Shown here: positions 32,387 to 42,748 of the stretch, one piece after another
How the letters are laid out: every line of letters starts with the position of its first letter
Position numbering within the stretch: position 1 is the first letter of the stretch
NCBI GenBank assembly: GCA_022820025.1
Contig: JAJEGF010000004.1
Span: forward strand, 111,447-175,446
Source: Chloroflexota bacterium
GTDB taxonomy: Bacteria > Chloroflexota > UBA11872
DNA: 64,000 nt
Direction of reading: 5' to 3'
Made by a program: the position numbers and the translations under genes
Notes under the pieces: generated by a model
What the model saw: the letters and a program-made list of their open reading frames with translations, nothing else
Told to the model about the DNA's origin: nothing
The model's database searches: none

Positions 32387-34627
32387 TTGTCCGCACTAAA
32401 CCGTCGTCGTTTCCTGCACGCCGCGGCATTGGCCGCGGGCGGGTTGGCGCCAGCCGTGGCGGGGCGCCATGTGCATGCCGCGCAGCAAACATTGCCGCCC
32501 AACGCGATCGAAACGGAAAACGGGGCATTCTTTCCGAGCGGCAGCGGTTCAGGAGGATTCCACGTCCGCGACCAGCCGGACGGGCCGAGATTCTGGTCGT
32601 TCTACGACGCTGCTGGCGGCCATTCGTGGTACGGCCCGCCAATCAGCCGCGTCTGGGAATATGCGGGTAGCTGGTACCAGCTCTTCGCGTGCGCGCTATT
32701 TGCGCAATCAAAGACCGGCGGTGGAGCGAGGCTGGCGCCGCTCGTCGATTTGATCGTCAGCGGGCCGCCGGTGTCGAGCAGCTTTTCCAATGTAACCAAG
32801 CTTGAGTTCGACGGCTGGCCCAGACACGGCAGCGGTCCGCGAATCTACCCGCCAATCCAGGTATTCATCAACAGCCGCCCCAAGCTTCAAACAGGCACAG
32901 CAAGAAGCGCGCCGCGCAGCGCCCTTGGCCATGTGCGAAACCTGTTTGCAAATGTCGGGCTGGAGCAGGTCGGCGGACAGGTCCGGGTAGGCGTACTGGG
33001 CCAGCGGTACCGTGCGTACTTTCAAGGCAAGCCCAGCCGGCTGCCGGCCGCCGCCACGGTGCCGGAGCGACTCACCGTCGGCGCCGAGACGGCGAGTGCT
33101 TCGGTGGGTACCTCAGTCGGCCCATTGGGTAGCGCCACTGGCGCCCTCGCCGGCCGGACGAAGGGCCTTGACGGCGGGTTTGGCTGCACGCTGGGAAGCG
33201 AGCCTGGACCGGCCGTCGGCGTCGCCCATATGAACAGTCTTGGCCTGTCGTGGAGCCGCGAACAGTTTCTGTGGAATACCCTGCGCGGCTACAGCCCGCC
33301 GGCGCTGCCGACGATCGCGACCGACCGCAATTTCCGGGTATCCAAGGAGATTGTCGGGCTCCTCCAGTTCACACCGGCCTACGCCGGCGGAGGTCTCTAC
33401 GCACCGGCCAAATACAATCCGCCCCAGGGGCTGCATCTGCCGGCCAGTGATCCCAGGAACTACTTTGCGCAGTTCGTGCGCGGGATCGTCGAGAGCCGCA
33501 AGCTCCGGCCCCGGGGAGTCACAGCTGCAGGGCTGAACCCAATCAGCCGCTGGATTCCGTGGAACGAACCGGATATCTGCCGCCCGAGAATGCCCGGCTA
33601 CGCCTGGGGCGGCGTGCCGCACGCGCGCTGGGTTAACCGCACCGGCGCATCCGGCCCGGCCGGCCCCGGCGAGCTTGACGAGGCGGGACGGCGGCAACGG
33701 CTCTATCGCCTGGTGCAAGTTGCCTTCGATGCCATGATTGCCGCCGACCCGAAGGCCCGCCTGATATTTCCCTCGCTGAGCCTGGTGGACACCACTTGCG
33801 ACAACTCCGACCGGCGCATGGCGTTCTGGGACGGATGGACCCGCTTTCTGTCCGGCCAGCGCAACCGCCAGGCGCTGGTGGACAACGGTTTCTTCTTTCA
33901 CGACGTCTCGCTGACCCTGCACAAGGAACCGGAACGTGTCGCCGAGATCGTCGGCCGGTACCGGGCGGCGCTGGACAACCTCTCGGAGACAGTGGGTGAA
34001 ACAGACCCGTTGGCCGGGCAGCGGAAGATCATCCTGATGGAACTGGGACTGCAGGACGATCCCGGGCTGGGCGCTTACTTTGACGAGGAGGACGTGGCGC
34101 ACTTCACGATTCAAGCCGTGGCCAACGCCTTTGTCGCCGGCGCCGATGAGGTGGCGTTCCACAAGCTGGTCGACTACCCGCTCACCAGCCTTGCCGGTAA
34201 GGGCGCGCGAACGGCCGTGCGCTACATGTCCCACGTCACCCGGCAACACCCCAACCGGCGCAAGTGGCCAGACATCAGTGGCGAACGGGCGGCCAACGCG
34301 TACTTCGGCCCGGTGCGCATCGACCTTCCAGGTCCGGGATTCGTGACGACGGTGATTTACAACCGCCGGCGCCAGCCTTTGGACGTGACGCTCACATTCA
34401 GCCCGGACGAGTCAGCCGTCGAACCGCTGATCCACCTGGCCGACCACGCCGGCCGCGAGCGCCAGTTGGAACCAGGGGCCTACCGTCTGAATCTGCAACC
34501 ACCCCGAAGCACGTTCAACGCCTACGGTAAGAATTGGGCCTGGGTAGGGGGAGGTACGCACGTGGTTCGTTATTCGGACAGCGTGCGCCTGACGACGGAC
34601 CCGGCGATTCCGGAGACTGCGGACTAG
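32387..34627 (+). CDS. Tat-exported clan GH-A type glycoside hydrolase
   Basis: 746 residues from a TTG start. A twin-arginine signal (NRRRFLHAAALAAGG) implies export of a folded enzyme. Residues about 70-105 contain a GGHSWYGPPIS...W module also seen in the secreted protein at 1.4-3.4 kb. Residues about 275-640 look like a (beta/alpha)8 glycosidase: acid/base E394 in IPWNEPDIC and candidate nucleophile E552 in IILMELGLQDD, the spacing typical of clan GH-A (for example GH5, GH39). A beta domain ends the protein. The exact GH family and substrate are not assignable by eye. Its place among surface genes suggests action on the cell's own or on external polysaccharide. Confidence 0.75.
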   Translation: MSALNRRRFLHAAALAAGGLAPAVAGRHVHAAQQTLPPNAIETENGAFFPSGSGSGGFHVRDQPDGPRFWSFYDAAGGHSWYGPPISRVWEYAGSWYQLFACALFAQSKTGGGARLAPLVDLIVSGPPVSSSFSNVTKLEFDGWPRHGSGPRIYPPIQVFINSRPKLQTGTARSAPRSALGHVRNLFANVGLEQVGGQVRVGVLGQRYRAYFQGKPSRLPAAATVPERLTVGAETASASVGTSVGPLGSATGALAGRTKGLDGGFGCTLGSEPGPAVGVAHMNSLGLSWSREQFLWNTLRGYSPPALPTIATDRNFRVSKEIVGLLQFTPAYAGGGLYAPAKYNPPQGLHLPASDPRNYFAQFVRGIVESRKLRPRGVTAAGLNPISRWIPWNEPDICRPRMPGYAWGGVPHARWVNRTGASGPAGPGELDEAGRRQRLYRLVQVAFDAMIAADPKARLIFPSLSLVDTTCDNSDRRMAFWDGWTRFLSGQRNRQALVDNGFFFHDVSLTLHKEPERVAEIVGRYRAALDNLSETVGETDPLAGQRKIILMELGLQDDPGLGAYFDEEDVAHFTIQAVANAFVAGADEVAFHKLVDYPLTSLAGKGARTAVRYMSHVTRQHPNRRKWPDISGERAANAYFGPVRIDLPGPGFVTTVIYNRRRQPLDVTLTFSPDESAVEPLIHLADHAGRERQLEPGAYRLNLQPPRSTFNAYGKNWAWVGGGTHVVRYSDSVRLTTDPAIPETAD

Positions 34628-34847
34628 TGGCCGACTCCCGGCAAAGTCAGAGCCCGCTCGACACAATCCACGGTTCAGCCTCCGACAGAGAAGTCGAGCG
34701 CAGGTCGCACCTTGGCAATGACTCAGGTCCACTGCCACTCCGTCGTCGCTTCACGATGCGGATAGATCCTTTCCTAGCGGCCGAAGCCGCCCTGCTCGGT
34801 ACGCTCTTGGCCAACGAAGCCATGCCTGATAACGAAACAGGGGTGCC

Positions 34848-36284
34848 GTGGCTCGGACTTCACCGTCAGCCGCTTCGATCGCAAATCCAATCGTCCGAAC
34901 CGGCCAGCACGCGGCCGGCGACGCCTTGTTGGCGAGCTTGAGTCTTCCTCGTCGGATCGTGTTGGTGGTTGCAGGCTTCGGGTCCAGCGAACGCGGGACC
35001 GTAGTCGCCATCATCGCCTTCGCTACGTTCAGTTCCCTGCTCTGGGCCCTGATACGGATTCCTGGCGCCGGTGGACCTGACGAGAGCACGCACCTGATTC
35101 TGATTGAACGAATTCGAGAATCCGGAGGTATCCCGATCTTTCAAGGTTTTGATCGGAGTCAATTCACTTGGACGCCGGGTCGTGTAATCAACGCCTTTGA
35201 GCTCACTCCCAACCGCACGGCGTTGGCGCTTGCCGGAGTTGGCAGCGTGCTCCAACTAAGCGATCCGGTCGCAACGCTGGTTCTAGGCCGGCTCTTCGCG
35301 GTTGCGCTCTTTCCCTGCACGCTGCTACTTGGCTATCTCACACTTCGCGTCTTGCTTCCCGACAGATCCATCGAGCGACTGTGGGGCCTCGCGGCTCTTG
35401 CGACCCTCCCACAGCTCATGCTCATTCATAGCTATGTCACCAATGACACACCAACTATTGCCGGCGCCACGCTAGCGACCTACCTGGTCGTTCGTGGCTG
35501 GGCACGCGGCTTCAAGCTTCTGGACGCGATTCTCTTGGGCATGGCTCTGGGACTCGTCGGCCTACACAAGGCCAATGGACTGATTGTTGCGCCCATGGCC
35601 GTTGGTCTTATTGCCTGGAGGCTTCGACTCGAACCGAGTCACCTCCTTCGGACTCTCGCCACCGTGGCTGTTGCGTCGTTCGCGATTGCCGGATGGTGGT
35701 ATGTCCGCATGCTGGTGATCTACGGCGACCCGTTTGGTACAGAGACGACTCGCGCCGCTGCTGAGGCCGTAGACACGGCCGTACCAACGCCACGAGAACT
35801 GGGTCTGAGCCCATGGGACTACGCCTTGAATTCCGGTTGGATCGAAGGCACGTTTCGATCGTTTTGGGCCGGGTATGGAGTACGCCGCATGACCGTGCCC
35901 GATATAACGTACGTCGCATTTCTGCTCATGCTGATCCTGGCTGCGGCGGGGTTGTTTGCCGCCACGTGGCGTGCAGGGCGACGCGTGACGGGCAATGGCG
36001 CCTTGTGGATCGGCTTCGCACTTGCCGTCGCGGGTCTGTGGCTGCTCAATCTCTGGACAAGCTGGACGCTGGACGGCGCCGCGATGCATGGGCGCTACAC
36101 CTACCCAGTGATTGTTCCGTTCGTGGCGCTGCTGGCTGTTGGGCTAAGCCGCGTCTTCAGCATTACGGGATCTTCGCGATCTCTTATGGCCGCAATGATC
36201 CCGCTGATGGTCGTCGGAAACCTGGCGTACACGATCTTTGTTGTCGTACCCAACGTGGTGGCACTGCGTGCGTGGCCGTATTAG
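34848..36284 (+). CDS. DUF2142-type polytopic membrane protein (GT-C-like)
   Basis: 478 residues from a GTG start; the first ~45 residues are soluble and the true start could be slightly downstream. About eleven membrane segments. GGPDESTHLILIERIRESG (residues 74-92) matches the conserved P-D-E-x-x-H first loop of DUF2142, and MHGRYTYPVIVPFVALL near 420 matches its late GRY motif. DUF2142 proteins resemble GT-C glycosyltransferases that use lipid-linked sugars and usually sit in surface polysaccharide clusters. It is followed after 13 bp by a membrane-anchored protein, likely its partner. Confidence 0.78.
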   Translation: MARTSPSAASIANPIVRTGQHAAGDALLASLSLPRRIVLVVAGFGSSERGTVVAIIAFATFSSLLWALIRIPGAGGPDESTHLILIERIRESGGIPIFQGFDRSQFTWTPGRVINAFELTPNRTALALAGVGSVLQLSDPVATLVLGRLFAVALFPCTLLLGYLTLRVLLPDRSIERLWGLAALATLPQLMLIHSYVTNDTPTIAGATLATYLVVRGWARGFKLLDAILLGMALGLVGLHKANGLIVAPMAVGLIAWRLRLEPSHLLRTLATVAVASFAIAGWWYVRMLVIYGDPFGTETTRAAAEAVDTAVPTPRELGLSPWDYALNSGWIEGTFRSFWAGYGVRRMTVPDITYVAFLLMLILAAAGLFAATWRAGRRVTGNGALWIGFALAVAGLWLLNLWTSWTLDGAAMHGRYTYPVIVPFVALLAVGLSRVFSITGSSRSLMAAMIPLMVVGNLAYTIFVVVPNVVALRAWPY

Positions 36285-36297
36285 ACAAGCTGCACGT

Positions 36298-37110
36298 ATG
36301 CGGCTTTACCTGGAGATCCTGGCCGTCCTCGTCGCGCTTGGCTGGATTGGCTTCCTGGTGATTCATCCTGTCGATATCCCCGTCTACATGCCGTCACAGG
36401 AAGTTGAACCGCATCCGGCCGAGTCGATTGTCGGCGTGCGAGGGCAGACATTCACGGCGCCAACCGGTGAATTACGCCGAATCGACCTCAAGGTTGACAC
36501 CCACATTCCTTCAGGTGAGTGGGTCCGAGTGAAGTTTGAACTCGCTCGCGGCGTTGCACCTCGTGCAACGCTGGCATCAGCCATAGCCGTCTTCGACGGA
36601 TCTCGAGATAGTTGGCCCGTACGTCTGACTTTCGACCCTAATCTGACCACCGCTGGAGATCTTCTTTACTTGCGTCTCGAGTCGATCTTGAGTTCACCAC
36701 GAGCCGCCATCTTTTATCACTACAGCCGCCAGAACATAGATCCGCAAGGTGCTTTTTTTGACCTTGATAAACCTCTCGAGACGGAACAGGATCTCCTGAT
36801 GTCCGTGTTCCGCGCGCCACAGACGCCCAAGCCGCTGGCCTGGGCGGAAGCCTTTATCGCCCGCGCCAGTCTGGCGGCGCAACGAAGCGACCTGGCGCCA
36901 ACGGGGCTCGTGAAGCTGATCGCAGCACTGGCCCTGGCAGCGACGATTGCTGCCGTAGTCACCGGGACACGCCAATTGGTCCGCACCTGGAACGGCGGAG
37001 TGACACCGATTACCAAGCCCGCGCTCGCCGCAATCCTGAGCGCCACGGCCCTTCTCTGCCTGGCCTGGGGCGAGATCCCGATTGGATCACTCGTCCTGGG
37101 TCTGACCTAA
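36298..37110 (+). CDS. Membrane-anchored extracytoplasmic protein
   Basis: 270 residues from ATG 36298, chosen because it directly precedes the anchor LYLEILAVLVALGWIGFLVI; an upstream start at 36238 would overlap the previous gene. Residues about 45-195 form a beta-rich domain (GQTFTAPTGELRRIDLKVDT), resembling galactose-binding-like sandwiches common in polysaccharide-linked membrane proteins. Two further membrane segments near 205-225 and 245-265 end the protein. Cotranscribed with the DUF2142 gene (13-bp gap). Function unknown. Confidence 0.68.
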   Translation: MRLYLEILAVLVALGWIGFLVIHPVDIPVYMPSQEVEPHPAESIVGVRGQTFTAPTGELRRIDLKVDTHIPSGEWVRVKFELARGVAPRATLASAIAVFDGSRDSWPVRLTFDPNLTTAGDLLYLRLESILSSPRAAIFYHYSRQNIDPQGAFFDLDKPLETEQDLLMSVFRAPQTPKPLAWAEAFIARASLAAQRSDLAPTGLVKLIAALALAATIAAVVTGTRQLVRTWNGGVTPITKPALAAILSATALLCLAWGEIPIGSLVLGLT

Positions 37111-37200
37111 GCAACAGCGAAACGCGGCTGCACGGCATTGCGGCATTACCCGAAGCAGCCGAATCCTTACAGTAGTCGGACGAAGCGGGAGTCCGTCGAT

Positions 37201-37497
37201 TCAGGCGCGGAAGGTGCGTTGGCGGCCGCTGAAGCCTTCGCGGTCGGCGCGCTGGCCGCCGACGAGGCCGCGCCAGAGCCAGACGCGACGAGGAGTGCCG
37301 GAATCGTCGCGTTCAACGCGCACACGTACGCCGCGGCCCCACATGGCGTCCTCGCCGTAGAGCCGGATCAGCGTGGCTTCGAGGTCGGTTCGCAAGGTGC
37401 CGACATCGTCCTCCGAGGACACATCCACGGCGTGGCGGTGTTCGGGGTGGTCGTAGAGGCCGCGGACGATGGGCTCGAGGTCGCGTTCGGCGGTCAT
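37201..37497 (-). CDS. Small hypothetical protein
   Basis: 98 residues, charged and soluble: DLEPIVRGLYDHPEHRHAVD, LEATLIRLYGEDAMWGRGVRV, then VERDDSGTPRRVWLWRGL. Codon use matches the neighbouring high-GC genes, and the antiparallel alternative frames lack protein character. It shares the 122-bp divergent promoter region with the Ldh_2 dehydrogenase. No family recognised. Confidence 0.55.
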   Translation of the reverse strand: MTAERDLEPIVRGLYDHPEHRHAVDVSSEDDVGTLRTDLEATLIRLYGEDAMWGRGVRVRVERDDSGTPRRVWLWRGLVGGQRADREGFSGRQRTFRA

Positions 37498-37619
37498 GGG
37501 CGGTCAGAGTCTCAGCCAGGGTCGTGCCGGGAGGGATGGTAGCAAGGACGCCGTGGGCGCGGTCGCTTAGCATGGCTGCGTCCAGACGTGATCGGCGTTG
37601 AGGCAAAAGGACGGGTGGC

Positions 37620-38672
37620 ATGTACGACGCCAACAAGCGCCGCGTGCCGGTTGACGCGCTGACGGCGTTCACGCGCGATCTGCTGGAGCGGCACGGTATG
37701 ACGCCGGAGCACGCAGAGATCATGACCGCCAACCTGGTGGAAGCGGACATGCGCGGCGTGACCTCGCACGGACACTGGCTGCTGCGGCGCTACTCGGGCT
37801 TGCTGGGCGAGGGCGAAATGAATCCGCGGCCCAATGTTCGCGTGGTTCGGGAAACCTCCGCGACGGTGCTGGTGGACGGGGACTCCGCGCCGGGCCACGT
37901 GGCGGGCGCGCTGACGATGCGTGCCGTGATCGAGAAGGCGCGCGAGGCGGGCGCGGCGACCGGAATCACGCGCCGCAGCCGGCACTTCGGGGCGGCGGCG
38001 CACTTTGCCCTGATGGCGGTGCCGCACGACATGGTGGGATTCGCCACGACCAACGCGGGGCCCACGATGTTCGCGTTCGGGGGGCGCGAGCGGGTGGTGG
38101 GCAACAACCCGATCGCCTACGCCATTCCGGCGGGACGCGAGCGGCCGCTGGTGCTGGATATGGCGATGTCGATGTCGGCCAACAGCCGCATCGCCATCTT
38201 CGAGCGCCTTGGTCAGCAGATTCCGGAAGGCTGGGCGCTCGACAATCGCGGGTTACCCACAACCGATCCCAAGGCCTTCGCCGACAACGGGGCCGGCGCT
38301 CCGATTGGCGGACCGAAGGGCATTGGCCTGGCCCAGATCGTGGACGCGATGACTGGCGTTCTTTCCGGGTCCGCCTACGCGCAATCCGTGGGCCGGGCGG
38401 AGGGCGACGAAGGCGCCATCTCGCACATGTTCCAGGCCACGGACATTGCGGCGTTCATGCCGGTGGAGACGTTCAAGGCGCGCATGGACGCGCAGATCGA
38501 GGAGTTCCACAACTCGGCCCCGGCGGAGGGCGTGCGCGAACTGGTCGTGGCGGGGGAGATGGAGTGGCGCGCCTACGACGAGGCGAAGACCCAGGGCGTA
38601 GCGTTGCTGGAACCGATCATCGCCGATTTGAACGAGGTGGCCGCCCAGAAAGGCGCGCCGACCCGGCTCTAG
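37620..38672 (+). CDS. Ldh_2-family malate/L-lactate dehydrogenase
   Basis: 350 residues. The family hallmark EADMRGVTSHGHWLLRRY near residue 42 contains the catalytic His. Other conserved segments: HFGAAAHFALMA, GFATTNAGPTMFAFGG, VGNNPIAYAIPA, LVLDMAMS and GPKGIGLAQIVD. This NAD(P)-dependent family (distinct from classical LDH/MDH) reduces 2-oxoacids such as pyruvate, oxaloacetate, ureidoglycolate or sulfolactate; the exact substrate is not clear from sequence. The start ATG 37620 follows a GGGTGGC stretch. Full length. Confidence 0.92.
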   Translation: MYDANKRRVPVDALTAFTRDLLERHGMTPEHAEIMTANLVEADMRGVTSHGHWLLRRYSGLLGEGEMNPRPNVRVVRETSATVLVDGDSAPGHVAGALTMRAVIEKAREAGAATGITRRSRHFGAAAHFALMAVPHDMVGFATTNAGPTMFAFGGRERVVGNNPIAYAIPAGRERPLVLDMAMSMSANSRIAIFERLGQQIPEGWALDNRGLPTTDPKAFADNGAGAPIGGPKGIGLAQIVDAMTGVLSGSAYAQSVGRAEGDEGAISHMFQATDIAAFMPVETFKARMDAQIEEFHNSAPAEGVRELVVAGEMEWRAYDEAKTQGVALLEPIIADLNEVAAQKGAPTRL

Positions 38673-38684
38673 GCGCTCAGCGTC

Positions 38685-39572
38685 TCAGGCTACCGGGACG
38701 GGCTCGGTCTCCGGCTCGTAGGCCTCGATGAGTTCGATGACCTGGCGGGTGACGCGCGCCGGCGTGGACGCGCCGGCGGTGACGCCGACGCGCATGCCGG
38801 GCTTGAACCAGGACAGGTCGACTTCGTCCGCGCTGTCCACCAGGTACGCCGGAGTTTGCTTGACGTTGCGGACGACCTCCACGAGCCGGTGCGAGTTGGA
38901 GCTCCGGTCGCTGCCGACCACGACCACCAGATCGCAGACTTCCGCCGCTTTCACGGCGGCTTCCTGGCGGTCCTGGGTCGCCAGACAGATGTCGTTGTGG
39001 ACCTCGACATGCGGGTATTTGGCGACGACGGCGTCGATCACGTCCTGCGTGTCCCAGATGCTGAGGGTGGTCTGGGTGGTGACGGCCAGGAGGTCGTTCC
39101 GGAGATTCAGCCTGGCGACATCCTCCACCGTGCTGACCAGGTGCACGTGGCCGGGCGCCTCGCCGATGGCGCCGTCGGGTTCGGGGTGTCCTTGCTTGCC
39201 TACGTAGATGATCTCGTAGCCGCGCGAAACCAGGTCGATGATCAGATCGTGGGTGATGTAAACGTCGGAGCACGTGGCATCGATGACCGTCAGGCCCTTA
39301 TCGATCGCGCGCTGCTTGACCGCGGGCGAGACCCCGTGGGCGGTGAGGATGACGGTGCCGTGCTGAATCTGCTCCAGACCAGCCATGCGGTCGTCAAAGT
39401 CGACGAGTCGCACGCCGTTTTCCGCCAGTTCGTTGACCACATGTGCGTTATGCACCAGGTAGCCCAGCATGTAGACGGGACCCTGGTGCTGCGCCCCGGC
39501 CTCGTTGGCAAGGCGGATTGCATCGACCACGCCGTGGCAGAAGCCGCGGGGCGTTATGCGTAGAACATTCAT
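38685..39572 (-). CDS. ispH: 4-hydroxy-3-methylbut-2-enyl diphosphate reductase (IspH)
   Basis: 295 residues. The three [4Fe-4S] cysteines are present: C12 in PRGFCHGVV, C101 in DATCSDV and C196 in NDICLATQDRQ. Catalytic-site residues H41, H79, H129/E131 (GKQGHPE) and T168 (TTQTT) are intact. It performs the last step of the MEP pathway, reducing HMBPP to IPP and DMAPP in the cytoplasm. The short form with R-I-T-P-R-G-F-C-H-G at the N-terminus resembles the Firmicutes-like branch of the family. It is convergent with the dehydrogenase gene, 12 bp apart. No other isoprenoid gene is nearby. Confidence 0.96.
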   Translation of the reverse strand: MNVLRITPRGFCHGVVDAIRLANEAGAQHQGPVYMLGYLVHNAHVVNELAENGVRLVDFDDRMAGLEQIQHGTVILTAHGVSPAVKQRAIDKGLTVIDATCSDVYITHDLIIDLVSRGYEIIYVGKQGHPEPDGAIGEAPGHVHLVSTVEDVARLNLRNDLLAVTTQTTLSIWDTQDVIDAVVAKYPHVEVHNDICLATQDRQEAAVKAAEVCDLVVVVGSDRSSNSHRLVEVVRNVKQTPAYLVDSADEVDLSWFKPGMRVGVTAGASTPARVTRQVIELIEAYEPETEPVPVA

Positions 39573-39637
39573 CGAGTAGTCAGACTGTCAACGGGCGAGG
39601 CGGCCGATACAAGAATTGCATACCCGAGCGTTGCGCG

Positions 39638-41671
39638 TTAGCCCGCAGCCAGCAACTGCCGCACGACCTCGGGATCGGCGGTGGGCAGCTTGCAGACGAA
39701 GCCGTGGCAGACGTAGGCGGCGGCCTGGCCATCGAGCGTCAGGCGGTCATGGAGTAGCGGGACAGCAGCCTCGTGGCCGTCGCCGGTTGCAGCCACAACG
39801 GTACGTGGTCGATAGGTCTCGCGAACGACGCCGAGCAGATTGTCGCGTTCCGACCCATCGCCAACGACGGCAATGCCGGCGGGTTCGCCCACGAGAAAGT
39901 CGGCAGCGCTGAACCACTGGGCGAACGCGGTGGGGTAGCTGGCGGCGCCCGGGCCGACCGCGGCCAGCGCCCGCTCGGCGGCATCCAGGTACCGAGCCTC
40001 GCCGGTCAGCGCGTGCATGCGGCCCAACACCGTGACCGCCATCGAGCCGCCGGAGGGCGTGGCATTGTCCTGGACGTTCTTGGGGCGGGTGACAAGTTGC
40101 TCGTGGTCGTTGCTGGTGTCGAAGAAGCCACCCTCGGGATCCGCGAAGTGCTGCAGCATGGCGTCGGAGAGACCGCGCGCCGCGTCGAACCAGCGCTCGT
40201 CAAAGGTGGTCTGGTAGAGCTCCAGCAGGCCTTCAGCCAGGCAGGCGTAGTCCTCCAGGTAGGCGTTGAAGCGAGCGCGGCCGTCCTTCCAGGTACGCCA
40301 GAGGCGGTTGCCGTCGCGCCAGAGTTCAGTGCAGCAGAACTCGGCGGCGGCCGTGGCGGTTGCCTCGTAGTCGTCGCGGCCCAGAGCGCGCGCGGCTTCG
40401 GCGAAGGCCGCGATCATGAGGCCGTTCCAGGCAGTGATGATCTTGTCGTCGAGACCCGGCCGGATTCGACCGGCGCGGCGTTCGAACAGGCGCGGCAGCG
40501 CACGGTCCGCGGCGGCCTGGATGTCGGGAGATTTCAAATCGTGCTGGTACGCCAGCACGTCCAGGTCCTTGAGCCGGCGGAGGACGTTGACGCCTTCCCA
40601 ATTGCCGCGAGCGGAGACGTCGTAGGTGTCGGCCACCAGGTCGGCGTCGTTGCCCAGGACCTCACGCACTTCGTCCATCGACCAGACGTAGAACTTGCCC
40701 TCCTCGCCCTCGGAGTCGGCATCCAATGTGCTGTAGAAGCCTCCCTGGGGATGGGTCATTTCGCGCCGGACCCAGTCCAACGTCTCCTCGACGACGCGGC
40801 GGTGGGCCGCGTCTCCGCCGATCTGCCAGGCGTGCAGGTAGACCCGGGCGAGCTGGCTGTTGTCGTAGAGCATTTTTTCAAAGTGGGGCACATGCCAGGC
40901 GGCATCCACGCTGTAGCGATGGAAGCCGCCGCCCACGTGGTCGTAGATGCCGCCGCGGGCCATGCGGTGCAGGGCACGGTCGGCGATTTCCAGCAGCAGC
41001 CCCTCGCCGGTGGCCAGGTGGCGGCGCAAGAGGAACTCGATGGCCATGGCCTGCGGGAACTTGGGCGCCTGGCCCCAGCCGCCGTGGGTGCGGTCCTCGC
41101 TGCCGGCCAGGGCCTGCGAGGCGCGGCGCAGATCGTCGTCCGTGACCGGCGCGGCAGGGAGATCGAGACTGTCGGCTGCCTGGATCGCTTCAGTCAGGCG
41201 GCCCGCGCCCGACTCCAGCTCGTCGCGGCGGTTGATCCAGGCATCGTTCACGGCCGTGAGGACCTGCCGGAACGAGGGCATCCCCTGGCGGGGCTCCGGC
41301 GGGAAGTAGGTGCCGCCGTGGAACGGCTTTCCCTCGGGGGTCATGAACACGGACATGGGCCAGCCGCCGTGGCGGGTGAGCAGCTGAACCGCGGACATGT
41401 AGATCTGGTCCACGTCGGGGCGCTCTTCACGGTCGACCTTGATCGAGACGAAGAGCTCATTGAGGACATCGGCGGTTTGCTGGTCCTCGAACGATTCGCG
41501 TTCCATCACGTGACACCAGTGGCAGGCGGCGTAGCCGACGCTGAGGAAGATGGGCTTGCCGGTGGCGCGAGCCACGGCGAAGGCCTCGTCGCCCCACGGA
41601 TACCAGTCCACGGGGTTGTGCTGGTGCTGGAGCAGGTAAGGGCTGGACTCGGCGGCGAGGCGGTTGGGCAT
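39638..41671 (-). CDS. DUF255 thioredoxin-domain protein (YyaL/SSP411 family)
   Basis: 677 residues, normal family length. The start [26 protein letters not shown] is the family signature. A thioredoxin-fold domain follows with CHWC ([17 protein letters not shown], near residue 50), then [13 protein letters not shown] and [13 protein letters not shown]. Residues about 200-600 form an (alpha/alpha)6 barrel like glycoside hydrolase family 76/88 or epimerases ([22 protein letters not shown]). The physiological role remains unsettled in the literature as far as I know; redox or sugar-related functions have been proposed. Cytoplasmic. Confidence 0.93.
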   Translation of the reverse strand: MPNRLAAESSPYLLQHQHNPVDWYPWGDEAFAVARATGKPIFLSVGYAACHWCHVMERESFEDQQTADVLNELFVSIKVDREERPDVDQIYMSAVQLLTRHGGWPMSVFMTPEGKPFHGGTYFPPEPRQGMPSFRQVLTAVNDAWINRRDELESGAGRLTEAIQAADSLDLPAAPVTDDDLRRASQALAGSEDRTHGGWGQAPKFPQAMAIEFLLRRHLATGEGLLLEIADRALHRMARGGIYDHVGGGFHRYSVDAAWHVPHFEKMLYDNSQLARVYLHAWQIGGDAAHRRVVEETLDWVRREMTHPQGGFYSTLDADSEGEEGKFYVWSMDEVREVLGNDADLVADTYDVSARGNWEGVNVLRRLKDLDVLAYQHDLKSPDIQAAADRALPRLFERRAGRIRPGLDDKIITAWNGLMIAAFAEAARALGRDDYEATATAAAEFCCTELWRDGNRLWRTWKDGRARFNAYLEDYACLAEGLLELYQTTFDERWFDAARGLSDAMLQHFADPEGGFFDTSNDHEQLVTRPKNVQDNATPSGGSMAVTVLGRMHALTGEARYLDAAERALAAVGPGAASYPTAFAQWFSAADFLVGEPAGIAVVGDGSERDNLLGVVRETYRPRTVVAATGDGHEAAVPLLHDRLTLDGQAAAYVCHGFVCKLPTADPEVVRQLLAAG

Positions 41672-41769
41672 CAGGTGACGATCGGGTGGTGCGTCAAGTC
41701 TTCAATTGTGAGGGCCATGCAGGCTGCCGCCAACGCTTGCCCGGGACAAGACTGCCGGGACACGCAAGA

Positions 41770-42588
41770 CTAGATCAGATCCAGCAGCTGATCGCGCAGG
41801 CGCACGGTCTCGCTTAGCACGTCCTGGCCATCCAGCGACAGCCAGCCGACGTGCACGACCTCCAGCGCAATTGTTCCGTTGTAGTCGGCGGATTTCAGGT
41901 CGCGTACGATGCGGGCGAAGTCGATTTCGCCGTCGTCGAAGCCCGTCTGCAACTTCCCAAGGGCCGCCTGGCGGGCGTGCCAGTGGGTGCCATGCGGGTG
42001 CATCACTGCGATCTGTTCATAGGTCATGCCGTGGAAGACGAAGTGTGAGTGGTCCACGGTGAGCGACAGCCCCGGCACTTCGTCCAGCATGCGCAGGGCG
42101 AGTTCGGGGCTCCACGTCACGCTCTCGACGTGCGGTTCGATGCGTAGCCGGACGTCGCGTTGGGCGGCGTGTTCGGCCAGCGGCACGAGCTGATCACGGC
42201 CGCGTGCGAAGGCGGTTTCGGCGTCCAAGCCCGGCCAGTACTTGCCGGGGCTGAGGGTTATGCCGTCGAGCCCCACGTCAGCGGCGAAGTCGATCCAGCC
42301 GGCGTAGACCTGGCGCTGGTGGGTGTATTCCTCGTCGTCGGGCGTGTTGGTGATGTGCTTGTCGGTGGCCTGGGGAAAGGCGTCGTAGAAGCGCATGCCG
42401 TGGCGCTCGGCGATGGAACGGACGCGCTCGGCCTGGCGTTCGGGACTCACCCCCACCACGTCGGGATCCAGGTCGGCTCCGTTGCCCAGATCCATGACCG
42501 AGATACCAAGCGCGCGCCACACGCGAACCGCCTCTTCCAGCTTCAGGTGCGGCGTGGAAAAAATGTGGCCGCCGAGTTCGATGGGCAT
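41770..42588 (-). CDS. Sugar phosphate isomerase/epimerase-like TIM barrel
   Basis: 272 residues of xylose-isomerase-like TIM barrel. Candidate metal ligands fall on successive strands: E in RIEPHVESV, D/H in TVDHSHFVFHG, H in THWHARQA and E in ALEVVHVGW. Members interconvert keto and aldo sugars or dehydrate inositol derivatives. No signal peptide. 98 bp downstream of the DUF255 gene start region on the same strand, but apparently independent. The substrate is unknown; it would fit with the polyol-type oxidoreductases elsewhere in the window. Confidence 0.88.
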   Translation of the reverse strand: MPIELGGHIFSTPHLKLEEAVRVWRALGISVMDLGNGADLDPDVVGVSPERQAERVRSIAERHGMRFYDAFPQATDKHITNTPDDEEYTHQRQVYAGWIDFAADVGLDGITLSPGKYWPGLDAETAFARGRDQLVPLAEHAAQRDVRLRIEPHVESVTWSPELALRMLDEVPGLSLTVDHSHFVFHGMTYEQIAVMHPHGTHWHARQAALGKLQTGFDDGEIDFARIVRDLKSADYNGTIALEVVHVGWLSLDGQDVLSETVRLRDQLLDLI

Positions 42589-42748
42589 GGGTAGATTCCA
42601 GGGACCGAGTCTCGGCAGTACAACCAGCGTCCTACCGCTATGTCAACTGTCGGGAAGTCCTTGATCAACCTCGTCTCGATGGATCTCGGGGTACGGTGCC
42701 GAGTTTCGACATCTATGCTCCCTACGAATCGTCCGCCTTAGGGCAGCG

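Noticed and set aside
39773..41773. Plus-strand frame of 666 codons
   Set aside because: Exact antisense of the DUF255 gene, which has unmistakable motifs; long antisense frames are common in high-GC codon usage.
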